Origin: UBA1724 sp963611685
GTDB lineage: Bacteria > Verrucomicrobiota > Lentisphaeria > Oligosphaerales > Oligosphaeraceae
Assembly (NCBI GenBank): GCA_963611685.1
Contig: CAVDSU010000001.1
Span: 31,235 to 95,234, forward strand
Direction of reading: 5' to 3'
DNA: 64,000 nt
The notes under the pieces are model-generated. The model did no database searches, had not been told where the DNA came from, and saw nothing but the letters and a program-made list of their open reading frames with translations. The position numbers were made by a program, and so were the translations under genes. Below, in pieces: positions 31,029-41,250 of the stretch (the first letter of the stretch is position 1; the number at the start of each line of letters is the position of its first letter).

Positions 31029-32993
31029 CTATTGCGGGAGGCTCAAGTCGAGCATTCCGCTCTTGACCTTCTTCTCAAGATTCAGCCAGAAGACCTGCTG
31101 GTCGGAGTTGCCCGTGACCACGTACTTCCGGACTGCGGAGCCCTCCCGGAGGAAGACATCGTAGTAGCTGTTCAGCATATACTGCCGGGGCGCCGCCTTG
31201 TAGCAGAGCAACTGTCCGCTGTAGCGCTGGGCGTCGGCCTGGGCGGCCACCACCTGGGTCTCCTTGTAGGCCTGGGCGCCACTGAGGATCTGCTGGCTCA
31301 TGGCCTCGGAAATCACGCGGTTGCTGTTGGCCACCGTCTCGGCATCCTGCACCATGCGCTTCCGATCCACGGTCGCGGAGGTGATTCGGTCAAAGGACTG
31401 TCCGACGCCGAAGGGCGGATGGATGCCCGTCAGTGCCACGAAGACGATCTCCACGCCAAGTTCCAGATCGTCGGAGGCCTTCTGGATGCGCTCCTTGAGC
31501 ACCTCCATGGCCTTGCCACGGCCGGCGCCCAGCAGATCGCCCCAGTCGCACTGGATGAAGTAGAGCAACAGCTCGCGCTGGGCAAGATTCTTGAGGATCT
31601 CGGTGGTCTGGCGATTCTGGTAGGCGTACTCATAGAGGTCCTTCACGCGGAAGAAGAGAGGGATATGGGCGCTGAAGAGTCCCACGCCATACTGCCCGAG
31701 CTGGCTGCCGTTGATCTGGACTTCCAGGTCAATGTTGCCCACATTGCGGGCGCCAACGAGGAAATGCCCCTCGTCAGCATGGTCCTCCTCGACGGTCCAG
31801 AGGATCACCGCCTCATTCTTCTCGTGCTTCTTGCCACCATGGGAATGGCCGTGACCGTCGTCCTCCTCCTCGTCCTTAGCGGACATGGCTTCCTTCTCGT
31901 CCTCGTTATGGCCGCCGATGGTAAGCTCCTGGACCTTGTCGGAGGAGAAGCGATAGACGGTCTCGAAGGGATAGGGGAGCTTGAAGTAGACGCCGGGTCC
32001 CATGGGCTCTGCGGAGACGACCCGTCCGAAGCGCTCGCGCATGGCGGTCTCGGAGGAGTCCACCACCACGATGCAGGTCATGAGCCAAAAGGCCAGGACC
32101 ATGACCATGAAGAGGGGAACAATGGTGCGCTCCAGGAAATGGTAGAACCAGGCGTCGGAGACGCGGAATCCGAACTGGTAGTCCAGGGACTTTGCCACAT
32201 TCCGTGCCATGCTCCCGGGCTCGGTGAAGAAGGAGAGCAGGCGGCTTTCGGGCAGAGGGCGCTCCTCCTCATTGGGCATTCGGGGACGATAGAATTCAAT
32301 AACAAAGGAAAGGATCATCTCCACCGCCAGGACTCCCAAGACCACCAGCCCCAATTTGGTAAGGGAGCGATCCAGGCTCTCCTGGAAGCGGTTGAAGTGC
32401 CGGCTGAAGTAGATGACGCTCCCCAGCAGGAAGAAGAATCCGGTGAGGAGAAGCCATGCGGCAGCGGGGCGAATCCAGCGGCATCCCGGCTCCCGGGAGA
32501 CGCCAATAAAGAAGCTCCCGGCCACCAGGGTGGCAATGCAGCAGCAGAATGCCAGAATGGCCAGAGAGAGGGGGTTCTGGACGACATACTGGTAGTCCAG
32601 ATAGCGCAGGGCATTCCAGCGATTGAGCACCATCACGCCCAGCGCCACGCCCATGCCGACGGTCGCCGCGGGGATGAAATACTTGGTGAACTGGTGATTG
32701 GAGCGCGTGGCCAGACGGACCGCCTCGTCGGCGTCGCCAAAGAGGTCGGTGGCGCCATGCTGGCGATGATACTCCACGGCATCCCGCTCCTCCTGGCGCT
32801 GCCGGCGCTCGAAGATGGTTCGGCCGGCAGCCAAGAGCCCCAGCAGGGCGGTGACCACGGCAGCGATGCAGGCGGGCGTCATGGCCTTCGCGTGGCCGGA
32901 CTGGGCTAGGAAAAGCCCCACCGCCAGAAAAACAATGCCGCCACCCATGACGGCAAGGGATAGATTCCGGGGACGATAGCTGATTTCTTTCAT
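31029..32993 (-). CDS. Large SPFH-domain protein with polytopic N-terminus and histidine-rich loop
   Basis: 654 residues. About seven predicted membrane segments (near 11-30, 40-57, 107-124, 141-163, 178-196, 213-231, 290-312) precede an SPFH domain beginning VDSSETAMRERFGRVVSAEP. Within the SPFH domain, residues about 361-410 form an acidic, His-rich insert (H362, H381, H383, H385, H390, H405, H410) with GHGHSH at its centre, which looks metal-binding. The C-terminal part has the usual Gln/Ala stalk (SQQILSGAQAYKETQVVAAQ). It is first in the run leading to the P1B-like ATPase. HflK-type proteins normally have a single membrane segment, so this architecture is unusual. Confidence 0.82.
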   Translation of the reverse strand: MKEISYRPRNLSLAVMGGGIVFLAVGLFLAQSGHAKAMTPACIAAVVTALLGLLAAGRTIFERRQRQEERDAVEYHRQHGATDLFGDADEAVRLATRSNHQFTKYFIPAATVGMGVALGVMVLNRWNALRYLDYQYVVQNPLSLAILAFCCCIATLVAGSFFIGVSREPGCRWIRPAAAWLLLTGFFFLLGSVIYFSRHFNRFQESLDRSLTKLGLVVLGVLAVEMILSFVIEFYRPRMPNEEERPLPESRLLSFFTEPGSMARNVAKSLDYQFGFRVSDAWFYHFLERTIVPLFMVMVLAFWLMTCIVVVDSSETAMRERFGRVVSAEPMGPGVYFKLPYPFETVYRFSSDKVQELTIGGHNEDEKEAMSAKDEEEDDGHGHSHGGKKHEKNEAVILWTVEEDHADEGHFLVGARNVGNIDLEVQINGSQLGQYGVGLFSAHIPLFFRVKDLYEYAYQNRQTTEILKNLAQRELLLYFIQCDWGDLLGAGRGKAMEVLKERIQKASDDLELGVEIVFVALTGIHPPFGVGQSFDRITSATVDRKRMVQDAETVANSNRVISEAMSQQILSGAQAYKETQVVAAQADAQRYSGQLLCYKAAPRQYMLNSYYDVFLREGSAVRKYVVTGNSDQQVFWLNLEKKVKSGMLDLSLPQ

Positions 32994-33051
32994 GGAAACA
33001 GTATGCGGCGCTACAAAGTCAAGTACTAGGGAAAGGCAAAACGGAATTCTC

Positions 33052-33058
33052 TAATATA
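33052..33058 (-). promoter_or_regulatory. Candidate -10 element of the SPFH run
   Basis: TATATTA on the minus strand, 59 bp upstream of the first SPFH gene, in a locally A/T-rich stretch. There is no clear -35. Confidence 0.4.
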
Positions 33059-33162
33059 TCCCTATTTTCCGCCAACGGCAGATTCGCCTGCGCTCCTGCG
33101 TTTCTTCCGACCGCATTTTGCGGATGGGGCGCCCTCCCCCGCCACCAAGGCTTCCAGACACG

Positions 33163-33203
33163 AAAAAGCCCCTCCCCCGTCAGAGGTTGACGGGAAAGGG
33201 GCT
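33163..33203 (-). terminator. Rho-independent terminator after groEL
   Basis: Stem AGCCCCT (33197-33203 read on minus) / AGGGGCT with inner CCCGTCA/TGACGGG pairing and a following T5. Together with the promoter region above dnaK it frames a dnaK-groES-groEL unit. Confidence 0.85.
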
Positions 33204-33231
33204 CGCGCAGTTCCGAGAGGAACCTACGGCA

Positions 33232-34869
<1,638 letters not shown>

Positions 34870-34980
34870 AGTAAGAAACTCCTTGTTAAATGCTTGAAAA
34901 CGGGGAATCGGCCAGGAGGGGCGGCCTCATTGTTGGACGCCCCATTCTTGCCGAGGGAGAAAAGAAAACGAACCGCGGGG

Positions 34981-35271
34981 TTACTCCACGACGGCCAGGA
35001 TATCGGAGCTGGACAGGATCTTGTAGGTCTTGTCGTCGATCTTGATCTCGGTGCCACCGTACTTGCTGGTGAGCACGAACTCGCCGACCTTGACCTCCAT
35101 GGGGATCAGCTTGCCATTCTCGTCGCGGCGGCCAGGGCCCACGGAGATGACCTTCGCCTTCAGGGGCTTCTCACGAGCGGTGTCGGGCAGGTAGATGCCG
35201 CCCTTCTGCTCCACGGTCTCTTCGACGGGCTCGACGAAGACGCGGTCACCTAACGGTCTGATAGTAGACAT
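34981..35271 (-). CDS. groES: Co-chaperonin GroES
   Basis: 96 residues, heptameric lid of GroEL. STIRPLGDRVFVEPVEETVE, the mobile-loop region TVEQKGGIYLPDTAREKPLK and GTEIKIDDKTYKILSSSDIL. The ATG at 35271 has AGAGGA 8 nt upstream. It lies 126 bp after dnaK with a GC-rich hairpin but no T-run in the gap, so read-through from dnaK is plausible. No CIRCE operator (TTAGCACTC-N9-GAGTGCTAA) is seen here. Confidence 0.97.
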   Translation of the reverse strand: MSTIRPLGDRVFVEPVEETVEQKGGIYLPDTAREKPLKAKVISVGPGRRDENGKLIPMEVKVGEFVLTSKYGGTEIKIDDKTYKILSSSDILAVVE

Positions 35272-35397
35272 GGTTGATTTCCTCTGTTGTTTATGGATTT
35301 GTGGTGGTGGGAGCCGAAGGGCGCCCCCTGAGGGACGCCCTCCGGCCTGTTGCATTCGTTAGCGCGGGAAATGCCTTCTTGGAAAAGAGAGACGGCC

Positions 35398-37347
35398 TTA
35401 GTCCTTGTGGTACTCGGCATCAAAGACATTGCCGTTGTCGCCGCCGTTGTTGCCATTGCCGCCGTTGTTGCCGGGGTTCTGGTCACCGGGGTTCGGCCCG
35501 GCCTGCTGAGCGCCAGCGCCTCCCTGGGGGTTCACGTTCTTGTAGAGCTCCTGGGCGAAAGCGTGCATCTCCTTCTCCATGTCGGCCATGATGGCCTTCA
35601 TCTGGTCGGTGTCGTCTGCCTTCACGGCGTCCTTCAGCTTGGCGATGGCGCCCTCCAGCTTGGACTTGATCTCGGCGGGGACCTTGTCGCCATTCTCCTG
35701 GAGCTGCTTCTCCGTCTGGTAGATGACCGACTCGGCCTGATTCTTGGTGTCGACCTTTTCGCGCTGGCGCTTGTCTTCCTCGGCGTGGAGCTCGGCGTCG
35801 TGGACCATCTGCTGGATCTGCTCCTCGGAGAGTCCGCTGGAGCTGGTGATGGTGACCTTCTGCTCCTTGCCGGTTCCCAGATCCTTGGCGGAGACCTTCA
35901 ACAAGCCATTGGCATCGATATCGAAGGTGACCTCGATCTGCGGGACGCCCTTGGGAGCGCTGGGAATGCCATCCAAGCGGAAGCTCCCGATCTCCTTGTT
36001 GTCGGCGGCCATGGGTCGCTCGCCCTGCAACACCCGGATCTCAACGGAAGGCTGGTTGTCGCTGGCAGTGGAAAAGATCTCGCTCTTCTTGACGGGGATG
36101 GTGGTATTCCGGGCGATCAGCTTGGTGCAGACGCCGCCCAGGGTCTCGATGCCCAGGGAAAGAGGCGTCACATCGAGCAGCAGCACATCGCTGACCTCGC
36201 CGCGGAGCACGCCGCCCTGGATGGCGGCGCCGATGGCCACGCATTCGTCGGGATTCACGCTCTTGTTGGGAGTGCGGCCGAAGATGTCGGAAGCCGTCTT
36301 GTTCACCAGGGGCATACGGCTCATGCCGCCGACCATGACCACCTCGTTGATCTGGCTGCTGGAGAGCTTGGCGTCCCGCAGGCAGTTCTGGCAAGGAGTC
36401 AGAGTGCGAGAGCAGAGGCCATCCGTGAGCTGCTCCAGCTTGGCGCGGCTCAGAGTGACCTGCAAGTGCTTGGGATCATTGTTGACGCTGGCGATGAAGG
36501 GCAGGTTGATCTCCGTGTTCATGGCGCTGGAGAGCTCGCACTTTGCCTTCTCTGCAGCCTCCTTCAGACGCTGGAAGCCCACGGGCTCCTTCTTCAGGTC
36601 AACGCCATTGGCTGCCTTGAAGTCGTCTGCCAGCCAATCGATGATCGCTGCATCGAAGTCATCGCCGCCCAGATGGGTATCGCCGTTGGTGGCCATGACC
36701 TCGCAGGTGCCCTCGCCCAGATCCAGGATAGAAATATCGAAGGTGCCGCCGCCCAAGTCGTACACTGCGATCTTCTCGTCCTTCTTCTTGTCCATGCCGT
36801 AGGCCAGAGAGGCCGCGGTCGGCTCGTTGATAATCCGTCGCACATTCATGCCGGCGATGCGTCCCGCATCACGGGTAGCCTGACGCTGGCGGTCATTGAA
36901 GTAAGCGGGGACGGTGATAACGACATCGGAGATGGTCTCCCCCAGGAAGGCCTCGGCATCCTGCTTCAGCTTCTGCAGGATCATGGCGGAGATTTCAGGA
37001 GGAGTATAGGTCTTGTCGCCCACCTGGACCGCTGCGTCGCCATTGGGAGAGGCAACGACCTTGAAGGGGACGCGGGCCACGTCGTCCTGGCACTCGTCCA
37101 GACGACGCCCCATGAAACGCTTGATGGAGTAGATGGTGCCAGTGGGGTTGGCCACTGCCTGACGCTTGGCCTGCTCGCCGACCAGACGCTCGCCATTCTT
37201 CGTGAAGGCCACCACAGAGGGAGTGGTTCGATGACCCTCTGCATTGGGAATGACCTTCGCCTCAGAGCCGTCCATGACGGCCATGCAAGAATTCGTGGTG
37301 CCCAGGTCAATGCCCAGCACCTTTCCCGTGATCTTTTCTTTATCCAT
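35398..37347 (-). CDS. dnaK: Chaperone DnaK (Hsp70)
   Basis: 649 residues. ATPase domain starts VLGIDLGTTNSCMAVMDGSE and includes VPAYFNDRQRQATRDAG and the IAVYDLGGGTFDISIL loop. Substrate domain has LLDVTPLSLGIETLGG. The C-terminal lid ends in a Gly/Asn-rich stretch and AEYHKD, where many DnaK end in an EEVK-like tail. The ATG follows a strong TAGGAGG box. grpE and dnaJ are not adjacent. groES-groEL follow on the same strand, an uncommon arrangement. A consensus sigma-54 promoter lies about 70-85 bp upstream of the ATG. Confidence 0.98.
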   Translation of the reverse strand: MDKEKITGKVLGIDLGTTNSCMAVMDGSEAKVIPNAEGHRTTPSVVAFTKNGERLVGEQAKRQAVANPTGTIYSIKRFMGRRLDECQDDVARVPFKVVASPNGDAAVQVGDKTYTPPEISAMILQKLKQDAEAFLGETISDVVITVPAYFNDRQRQATRDAGRIAGMNVRRIINEPTAASLAYGMDKKKDEKIAVYDLGGGTFDISILDLGEGTCEVMATNGDTHLGGDDFDAAIIDWLADDFKAANGVDLKKEPVGFQRLKEAAEKAKCELSSAMNTEINLPFIASVNNDPKHLQVTLSRAKLEQLTDGLCSRTLTPCQNCLRDAKLSSSQINEVVMVGGMSRMPLVNKTASDIFGRTPNKSVNPDECVAIGAAIQGGVLRGEVSDVLLLDVTPLSLGIETLGGVCTKLIARNTTIPVKKSEIFSTASDNQPSVEIRVLQGERPMAADNKEIGSFRLDGIPSAPKGVPQIEVTFDIDANGLLKVSAKDLGTGKEQKVTITSSSGLSEEQIQQMVHDAELHAEEDKRQREKVDTKNQAESVIYQTEKQLQENGDKVPAEIKSKLEGAIAKLKDAVKADDTDQMKAIMADMEKEMHAFAQELYKNVNPQGGAGAQQAGPNPGDQNPGNNGGNGNNGGDNGNVFDAEYHKD

Positions 37348-37378
37348 AAATGTACCTCCTACAAGTAAGTGGTTTTTT

Positions 37379-37450
37379 CTGAAATCCTACGGTTCAAAAA
37401 TCGGGCGCGCCGGATAGCAAGGAACGTGCCAGAGACACCTAGGATTTCAG
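37379..37450 (-). promoter_or_regulatory. 11-bp inverted repeat flanking the dnaK promoter
   Basis: CTGAAATCCTA at 37379-37389 and its exact reverse complement TAGGATTTCAG at 37440-37450, 50 bp apart, with T6 outside the left arm and A7 just past the right arm. The arms sit at roughly +17 to +27 and -35 to -45 of the predicted sigma-54 start. They do not match CIRCE, HAIR or other heat-shock operators that I know. They may be a two-site operator. Confidence 0.55.
37416..37432 (-). promoter_or_regulatory. Consensus sigma-54 (-24/-12) promoter upstream of dnaK
   Basis: Read on the minus strand: CTGGCACGTTCCTTGCT. This equals the sigma-54 consensus TGGCACG-N4-TTGCW, with exactly 10 bp between the GG and GC dinucleotides. 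The predicted start is near 37405, giving a leader of about 58 nt before the dnaK ATG. Confidence 0.65.
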
Positions 37451-37452
37451 GG

Positions 37453-37493
37453 TAAAAAAAGAGGGCGGATGCGACACCCTGTCACACCCGCCC
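37453..37493 (-). terminator. Terminator after the U32 peptidase gene
   Basis: Minus-strand stem GGGCGG / CCGCCC with inner TGTGACA/TGTCGCA pairing and then TCTTTTTTT. It insulates dnaK from upstream transcription. Confidence 0.85.
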
Positions 37494-37555
37494 CAGCCAC
37501 TGCGACACCCGACACACCGGGGCTATTTCCGGTGCGCGGCCGCGGCCTTTTGGAA

Positions 37556-40009
37556 TCAGTGCAATTCCTGCCAGATTTCGTGGATTTTCCGAGGGGACCA
37601 GTCTCTCCAGCAGAAATCGGCGCGCAGGAGTTTTGCGCCCCGCGCCACCGCCTTGGCAGCCAGTCCCTCGCGCTGGAGGGGCTCCTTTCTCAGATAGACG
37701 CTCTGGCAGTGGTCGTTGATCGCCAGGAGCTTTTCGCCGGCGCGGTTTTCCAGAGTCATCTCCCGGAAGTCGCACTGATCTCCATCGCAATGCCCCTTCA
37801 GGGAGACATTGGCGCACACTGCGGAGATTGCCAGAGCGGCATCCTGGAAGACGGGGACCTCGGCCACGCCGCCCAGGCGCTTCAGAAGCTCCAGGGTATT
37901 CTCCTGAGGATCGTCAATGGAGAGAGTCACCCGCTTCAGGCCCACTTCCTCCAGCAGATAGCGGGCGGCGGAGGCGTTATGGACATACAGGGGCCAATCC
38001 GCAGTGATGGAGGTATTCTGGGGAGTGACACTGACCTCGGCCAGACAAGGAAGCGCGCCCAGATTGGCGATCTGCCACTTGCGATAGCCCGCCACGAAGA
38101 GCCTGCGGAGGATTCCCCGCCATTTATGGAGGCCGGTGTCGCGCTGAATCACGGGAAGCGCCAGGCGGATCCGGTCCCTGCCCACGCGCTGGGCGAGGAA
38201 CTCCACCTGGGACTCCATTTCGGCGTCGTCGAGGCGACCGAGATCGAAGATCACCTCCTGCACATCCTCCAGGTCCTTTGCCGTAAAAAGGTTGAGGGAG
38301 AATGCCTTGTCCACCTTCAAAATCCAGCTGGGGCGTTCGGGCACATCCGTGGCCGCCGCCTTTGCAGGCGCCCAATCCCTCTCCGCCTCCAGGATGCGCA
38401 CCTGCTCCTGGTCGCACTCCTGCGCCATCATCTCGGCGACCTGCTGAGCGCATCGGCGCCGCAGGTCATTGAGGAGAGAGACGGGGACGAAGAGCTTGTC
38501 GGGATTGGAGACCTGCAAGTCCGCCAGCCGGAAAGGCGTATCTCCCAGCTTGGCGAACGCGCGGCGTGCGTCCTCCTCCAGCTGTTCGGCAGAGCGGCTG
38601 GCGCTGCTCTTGAGGGGCTCCTCCAGGTCCATGGCAGTGACCACATCGGGGAGTTCCCGGACGCCCAGCGTGGGCTGCGCCACGGCCTCCAGGCGGTTCT
38701 TCGCCACCCGGAGCTCCACATAGAGGGGATAGCGGCTGCGCACCAAGTCAGGACGCAGAGATGGCCACTCGTAGCGACGCTTCACCGCCTGGCTGGAAGT
38801 GCAGAAGACGGGCACTCCCTCGGGAATCTCGGGATGATCCTCCGGAAGCGGCACTTGGATGGTGCTGCCATCCTCGGCCACAAAGACATTCTCCCAGGTC
38901 TCGCTGCCGCCCTGGGGGAAGAGCCGGATCTCGTCCACGGGGAAGCCGTAGGGTCGGCTGCGGTCCGCGAGCTCCACCTGGAGTCCGTCGTGACGTTCCA
39001 GAGGCTGTCCCATGAGCTGGAAGCGGAGCCAATCGCGGCCCTCCTCATCGCGAACGACCTCCTGTGCCACGCCGACCGGGAATCCCCGGGGACCGGTCTC
39101 CTGGATATCCGTGACTCCTGCGGGATGTTCGGAGCTATAGCAGAAGCGGGTCCATGGGCGGCTGAAGATGGTCCGGATATCCTGTTCGCACTGCCGTTTC
39201 TGGCCGGGCTCGAAGTCCCCGTCCAGCAAGTGTCGGTAATAATTCGTGACGGCGGCCACATAGAGCGGGGTCTTCTTGCGCCCCTCCAGCTTCACGGAGG
39301 CCACGCCAAGCTCCTGGAGAGTCTGGACGGTATCCCCCAGCGCCAGGTCCTTCATGGAGAGCAGATGGCATCCCTCGGAGAGGGTCTCGCCATCCTCTCC
39401 CTCCACCGACCAGCAGTTGCGGCACACGTAGGAGCAGTCGCCCCGATTGCCGCTATGATCGTGGAGGACGCTGGAGAGCAAGCAGAGCCCGCTGTATCCG
39501 TAGCACAGCGCGCCGTGGGCAAAGACCTCCAGCTCGATATTGGGCACTGCGGCCATCTGCGCCAGCTCCGGCTCGGTGACCTCGCGTGCGGCGATGACGC
39601 GGTCGAATCCCAGGTCGCGGCACTCCACCATTCCGGCCACATTGTGGATCGCCAGCTGCGTAGAGGCATGGAGGGGCATTTCGGGAAGGTAGGTCTTCAC
39701 CAAGTGGGCGACGCCCAGGTCCTGGACAATGAGGGCATCCACGCCAAGATCCCGCAGGCGCAGGAGCATGGGCACCACCTGGGGGATCTCCTCCTGGCGC
39801 AAAAGGGTATTGATCGCCACGTAGACCTTCCGGGGATGCTCCCGGTCATCATGGGCCACGCCCAGCAACACCTCCAGGTCCTCCATGGTGAAGTTCTCCG
39901 CATCCGCGCGGGCGGAGAATTGCTTGAGTCCCACATAGACCGCATCGGCGCCATAGTGGAAAGCGGCCACGGCGGTTTCTAGATTACCGGCAGGAGAGAG
40001 GAGTTCCAT
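37556..40009 (-). CDS. U32 family peptidase, RlhA-like (putative rRNA hydroxylation factor)
   Basis: 817 residues. The N-terminus MELLSPAGNLETAVAAFHYG, then YGADAVYVGLKQFSARADAE and the U32 signature in IELEVFAHGALCYGYSGLCL with cysteines in NRGDCSYVCRNCW. A DUF3656-like second half follows. U32 proteins with this double architecture include RlhA, which hydroxylates C2501 of 23S rRNA using an Fe-S cluster and prephenate; others act in tRNA hydroxylation (TrhP) or ubiquinone synthesis. Length favours the RlhA type. The ATG at 40009 is preferred to an in-frame TTG at 40018. Confidence 0.85.
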   Translation of the reverse strand: MELLSPAGNLETAVAAFHYGADAVYVGLKQFSARADAENFTMEDLEVLLGVAHDDREHPRKVYVAINTLLRQEEIPQVVPMLLRLRDLGVDALIVQDLGVAHLVKTYLPEMPLHASTQLAIHNVAGMVECRDLGFDRVIAAREVTEPELAQMAAVPNIELEVFAHGALCYGYSGLCLLSSVLHDHSGNRGDCSYVCRNCWSVEGEDGETLSEGCHLLSMKDLALGDTVQTLQELGVASVKLEGRKKTPLYVAAVTNYYRHLLDGDFEPGQKRQCEQDIRTIFSRPWTRFCYSSEHPAGVTDIQETGPRGFPVGVAQEVVRDEEGRDWLRFQLMGQPLERHDGLQVELADRSRPYGFPVDEIRLFPQGGSETWENVFVAEDGSTIQVPLPEDHPEIPEGVPVFCTSSQAVKRRYEWPSLRPDLVRSRYPLYVELRVAKNRLEAVAQPTLGVRELPDVVTAMDLEEPLKSSASRSAEQLEEDARRAFAKLGDTPFRLADLQVSNPDKLFVPVSLLNDLRRRCAQQVAEMMAQECDQEQVRILEAERDWAPAKAAATDVPERPSWILKVDKAFSLNLFTAKDLEDVQEVIFDLGRLDDAEMESQVEFLAQRVGRDRIRLALPVIQRDTGLHKWRGILRRLFVAGYRKWQIANLGALPCLAEVSVTPQNTSITADWPLYVHNASAARYLLEEVGLKRVTLSIDDPQENTLELLKRLGGVAEVPVFQDAALAISAVCANVSLKGHCDGDQCDFREMTLENRAGEKLLAINDHCQSVYLRKEPLQREGLAAKAVARGAKLLRADFCWRDWSPRKIHEIWQELH

Positions 40010-40101
40010 AGATTCCAAGTAGGTGCTGTGCCCCGTCCCCAGAAGGATGGCGTGGGCGAAGAAAGGAAGGCAGTTTTGAAAGAGAGTCGAGGCGAGAGGC
40101 G

Positions 40102-41247
40102 CTACCGCAGGACCAGGTAGTCCTTGTGGACGGCCTCGGGGGAGTCCACGGCGTGTCCCAGCAGTTCGGCCAGCTGGGAGCTCTTGGCGCCGCAGATGCG
40201 CAGCAGCTCGTCGCTGGAGAAATTCGCAATGCCGCGGGCGATCTCGCGGCGGGTGCCATCCAGGATCTGGACGGGGTCGCCCTTGCGGAAGACTCCGGAG
40301 ACGCCCAGCACGCCGCCGGGAAGGAGGCTCCGGTTTTCCTGAACGAGGGCCTTCACGGCGCCCTCATCCACCACCAGGCTCCCCATGGGCTCCGAGAAGA
40401 ATGCCAGGAACCGCTGCCACGAGTGCATCCGGTTCCGGGAGACGCCCTGGCAGAAGAGGGTCCCGATATCCTCGCCCGCCATAAAGCGGCGGAGATTTCC
40501 AAAATCCCATCCCTCCACAATGCCCATGGCGTGTCCGCCGCCAATGCAAATGGAAGCGGCGTGGAGTTTCGTGATCATGCCGCCAGTGGAATAGGGATTT
40601 CCGTCAGTGTTGCCCGCCATGGAGAGGATCCCCTCGTCCAAAGAGGTAACCACGCTGAAGCGCTCGCCATAGGAGCCGTCTTCCCGAGTCTTGTGGAAGG
40701 CGTCCACGGTGGTCAGCAAAACCGTGAGATCGGCATTCATCATGGTGGCGACCATGGCGGCGAGCGTGTCGTTGTCACCGATCTTGATCTGGTCCACGCA
40801 GACGGAGTCGTTCTCGTTGATGATGGGGAGGACGCCATCGTCCAGCAAAGCGCGGATGCATCCCGCCACACGCACATTCCGCTCCCGATCCCGCAGGTCG
40901 GCGGCGGTAAGCAGCAACTGTGCGCAGTGGGCGCCGAAGGCCTCGCAGGCATTCTCGTAGTGCCGCATGAGGTATCCCTGCCCCAGGGCGGAGAGCGCCT
41001 GGACGCGTGCCAAATCGGCGGGGCGGCGTTTCCGGCCTAGGATGGTCATTCCCAGGGGAATGGCGCCGCTGGTCACCAGAATCACCTCCATGCCCTTTTC
41101 CCGGAGCTCCATGAGCTCGCCAACCAAGGCGCGGCAACGCTCTTCGGGGGCCTCCCGAAGGAGCTTGCTGCCCACCTTCACCACGACGCGCTGGACGCCC
41201 GAAAGCACCGTGCGCCGCAGACCATTGTCCTGCAGAAAGACCGCCAT
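40102..41247 (-). CDS. proB: Glutamate 5-kinase
   Basis: 381 residues. First step of proline synthesis. Amino-acid kinase domain starts RVVVKVGSKLL, with VTSGAIPLGM, PIINENDSVCVDQIKIGDND, TTVDAFHKT and GGMITKLHAA. A C-terminal PUA domain follows (GVSGVFRKGDPVQILDGTRR). proA is not beside it. It lies 3 bp downstream of the fabF stop, so it may be carried on the fabF transcript. Confidence 0.94.
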   Translation of the reverse strand: MAVFLQDNGLRRTVLSGVQRVVVKVGSKLLREAPEERCRALVGELMELREKGMEVILVTSGAIPLGMTILGRKRRPADLARVQALSALGQGYLMRHYENACEAFGAHCAQLLLTAADLRDRERNVRVAGCIRALLDDGVLPIINENDSVCVDQIKIGDNDTLAAMVATMMNADLTVLLTTVDAFHKTREDGSYGERFSVVTSLDEGILSMAGNTDGNPYSTGGMITKLHAASICIGGGHAMGIVEGWDFGNLRRFMAGEDIGTLFCQGVSRNRMHSWQRFLAFFSEPMGSLVVDEGAVKALVQENRSLLPGGVLGVSGVFRKGDPVQILDGTRREIARGIANFSSDELLRICGAKSSQLAELLGHAVDSPEAVHKDYLVLR

Positions 41248-41250
41248 ATC

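Noticed and set aside
35272..35397. CIRCE/HrcA operator before groES
   Set aside because: No TTAGCACTC-N9-GAGTGCTAA or close variant is present; only a GC-rich hairpin was found.
37379..37450. Inverted repeat as terminal repeats of an insertion sequence
   Set aside because: Arms enclose only 50 bp with no coding sequence, and no target-site duplication is visible. A regulatory role is more likely.
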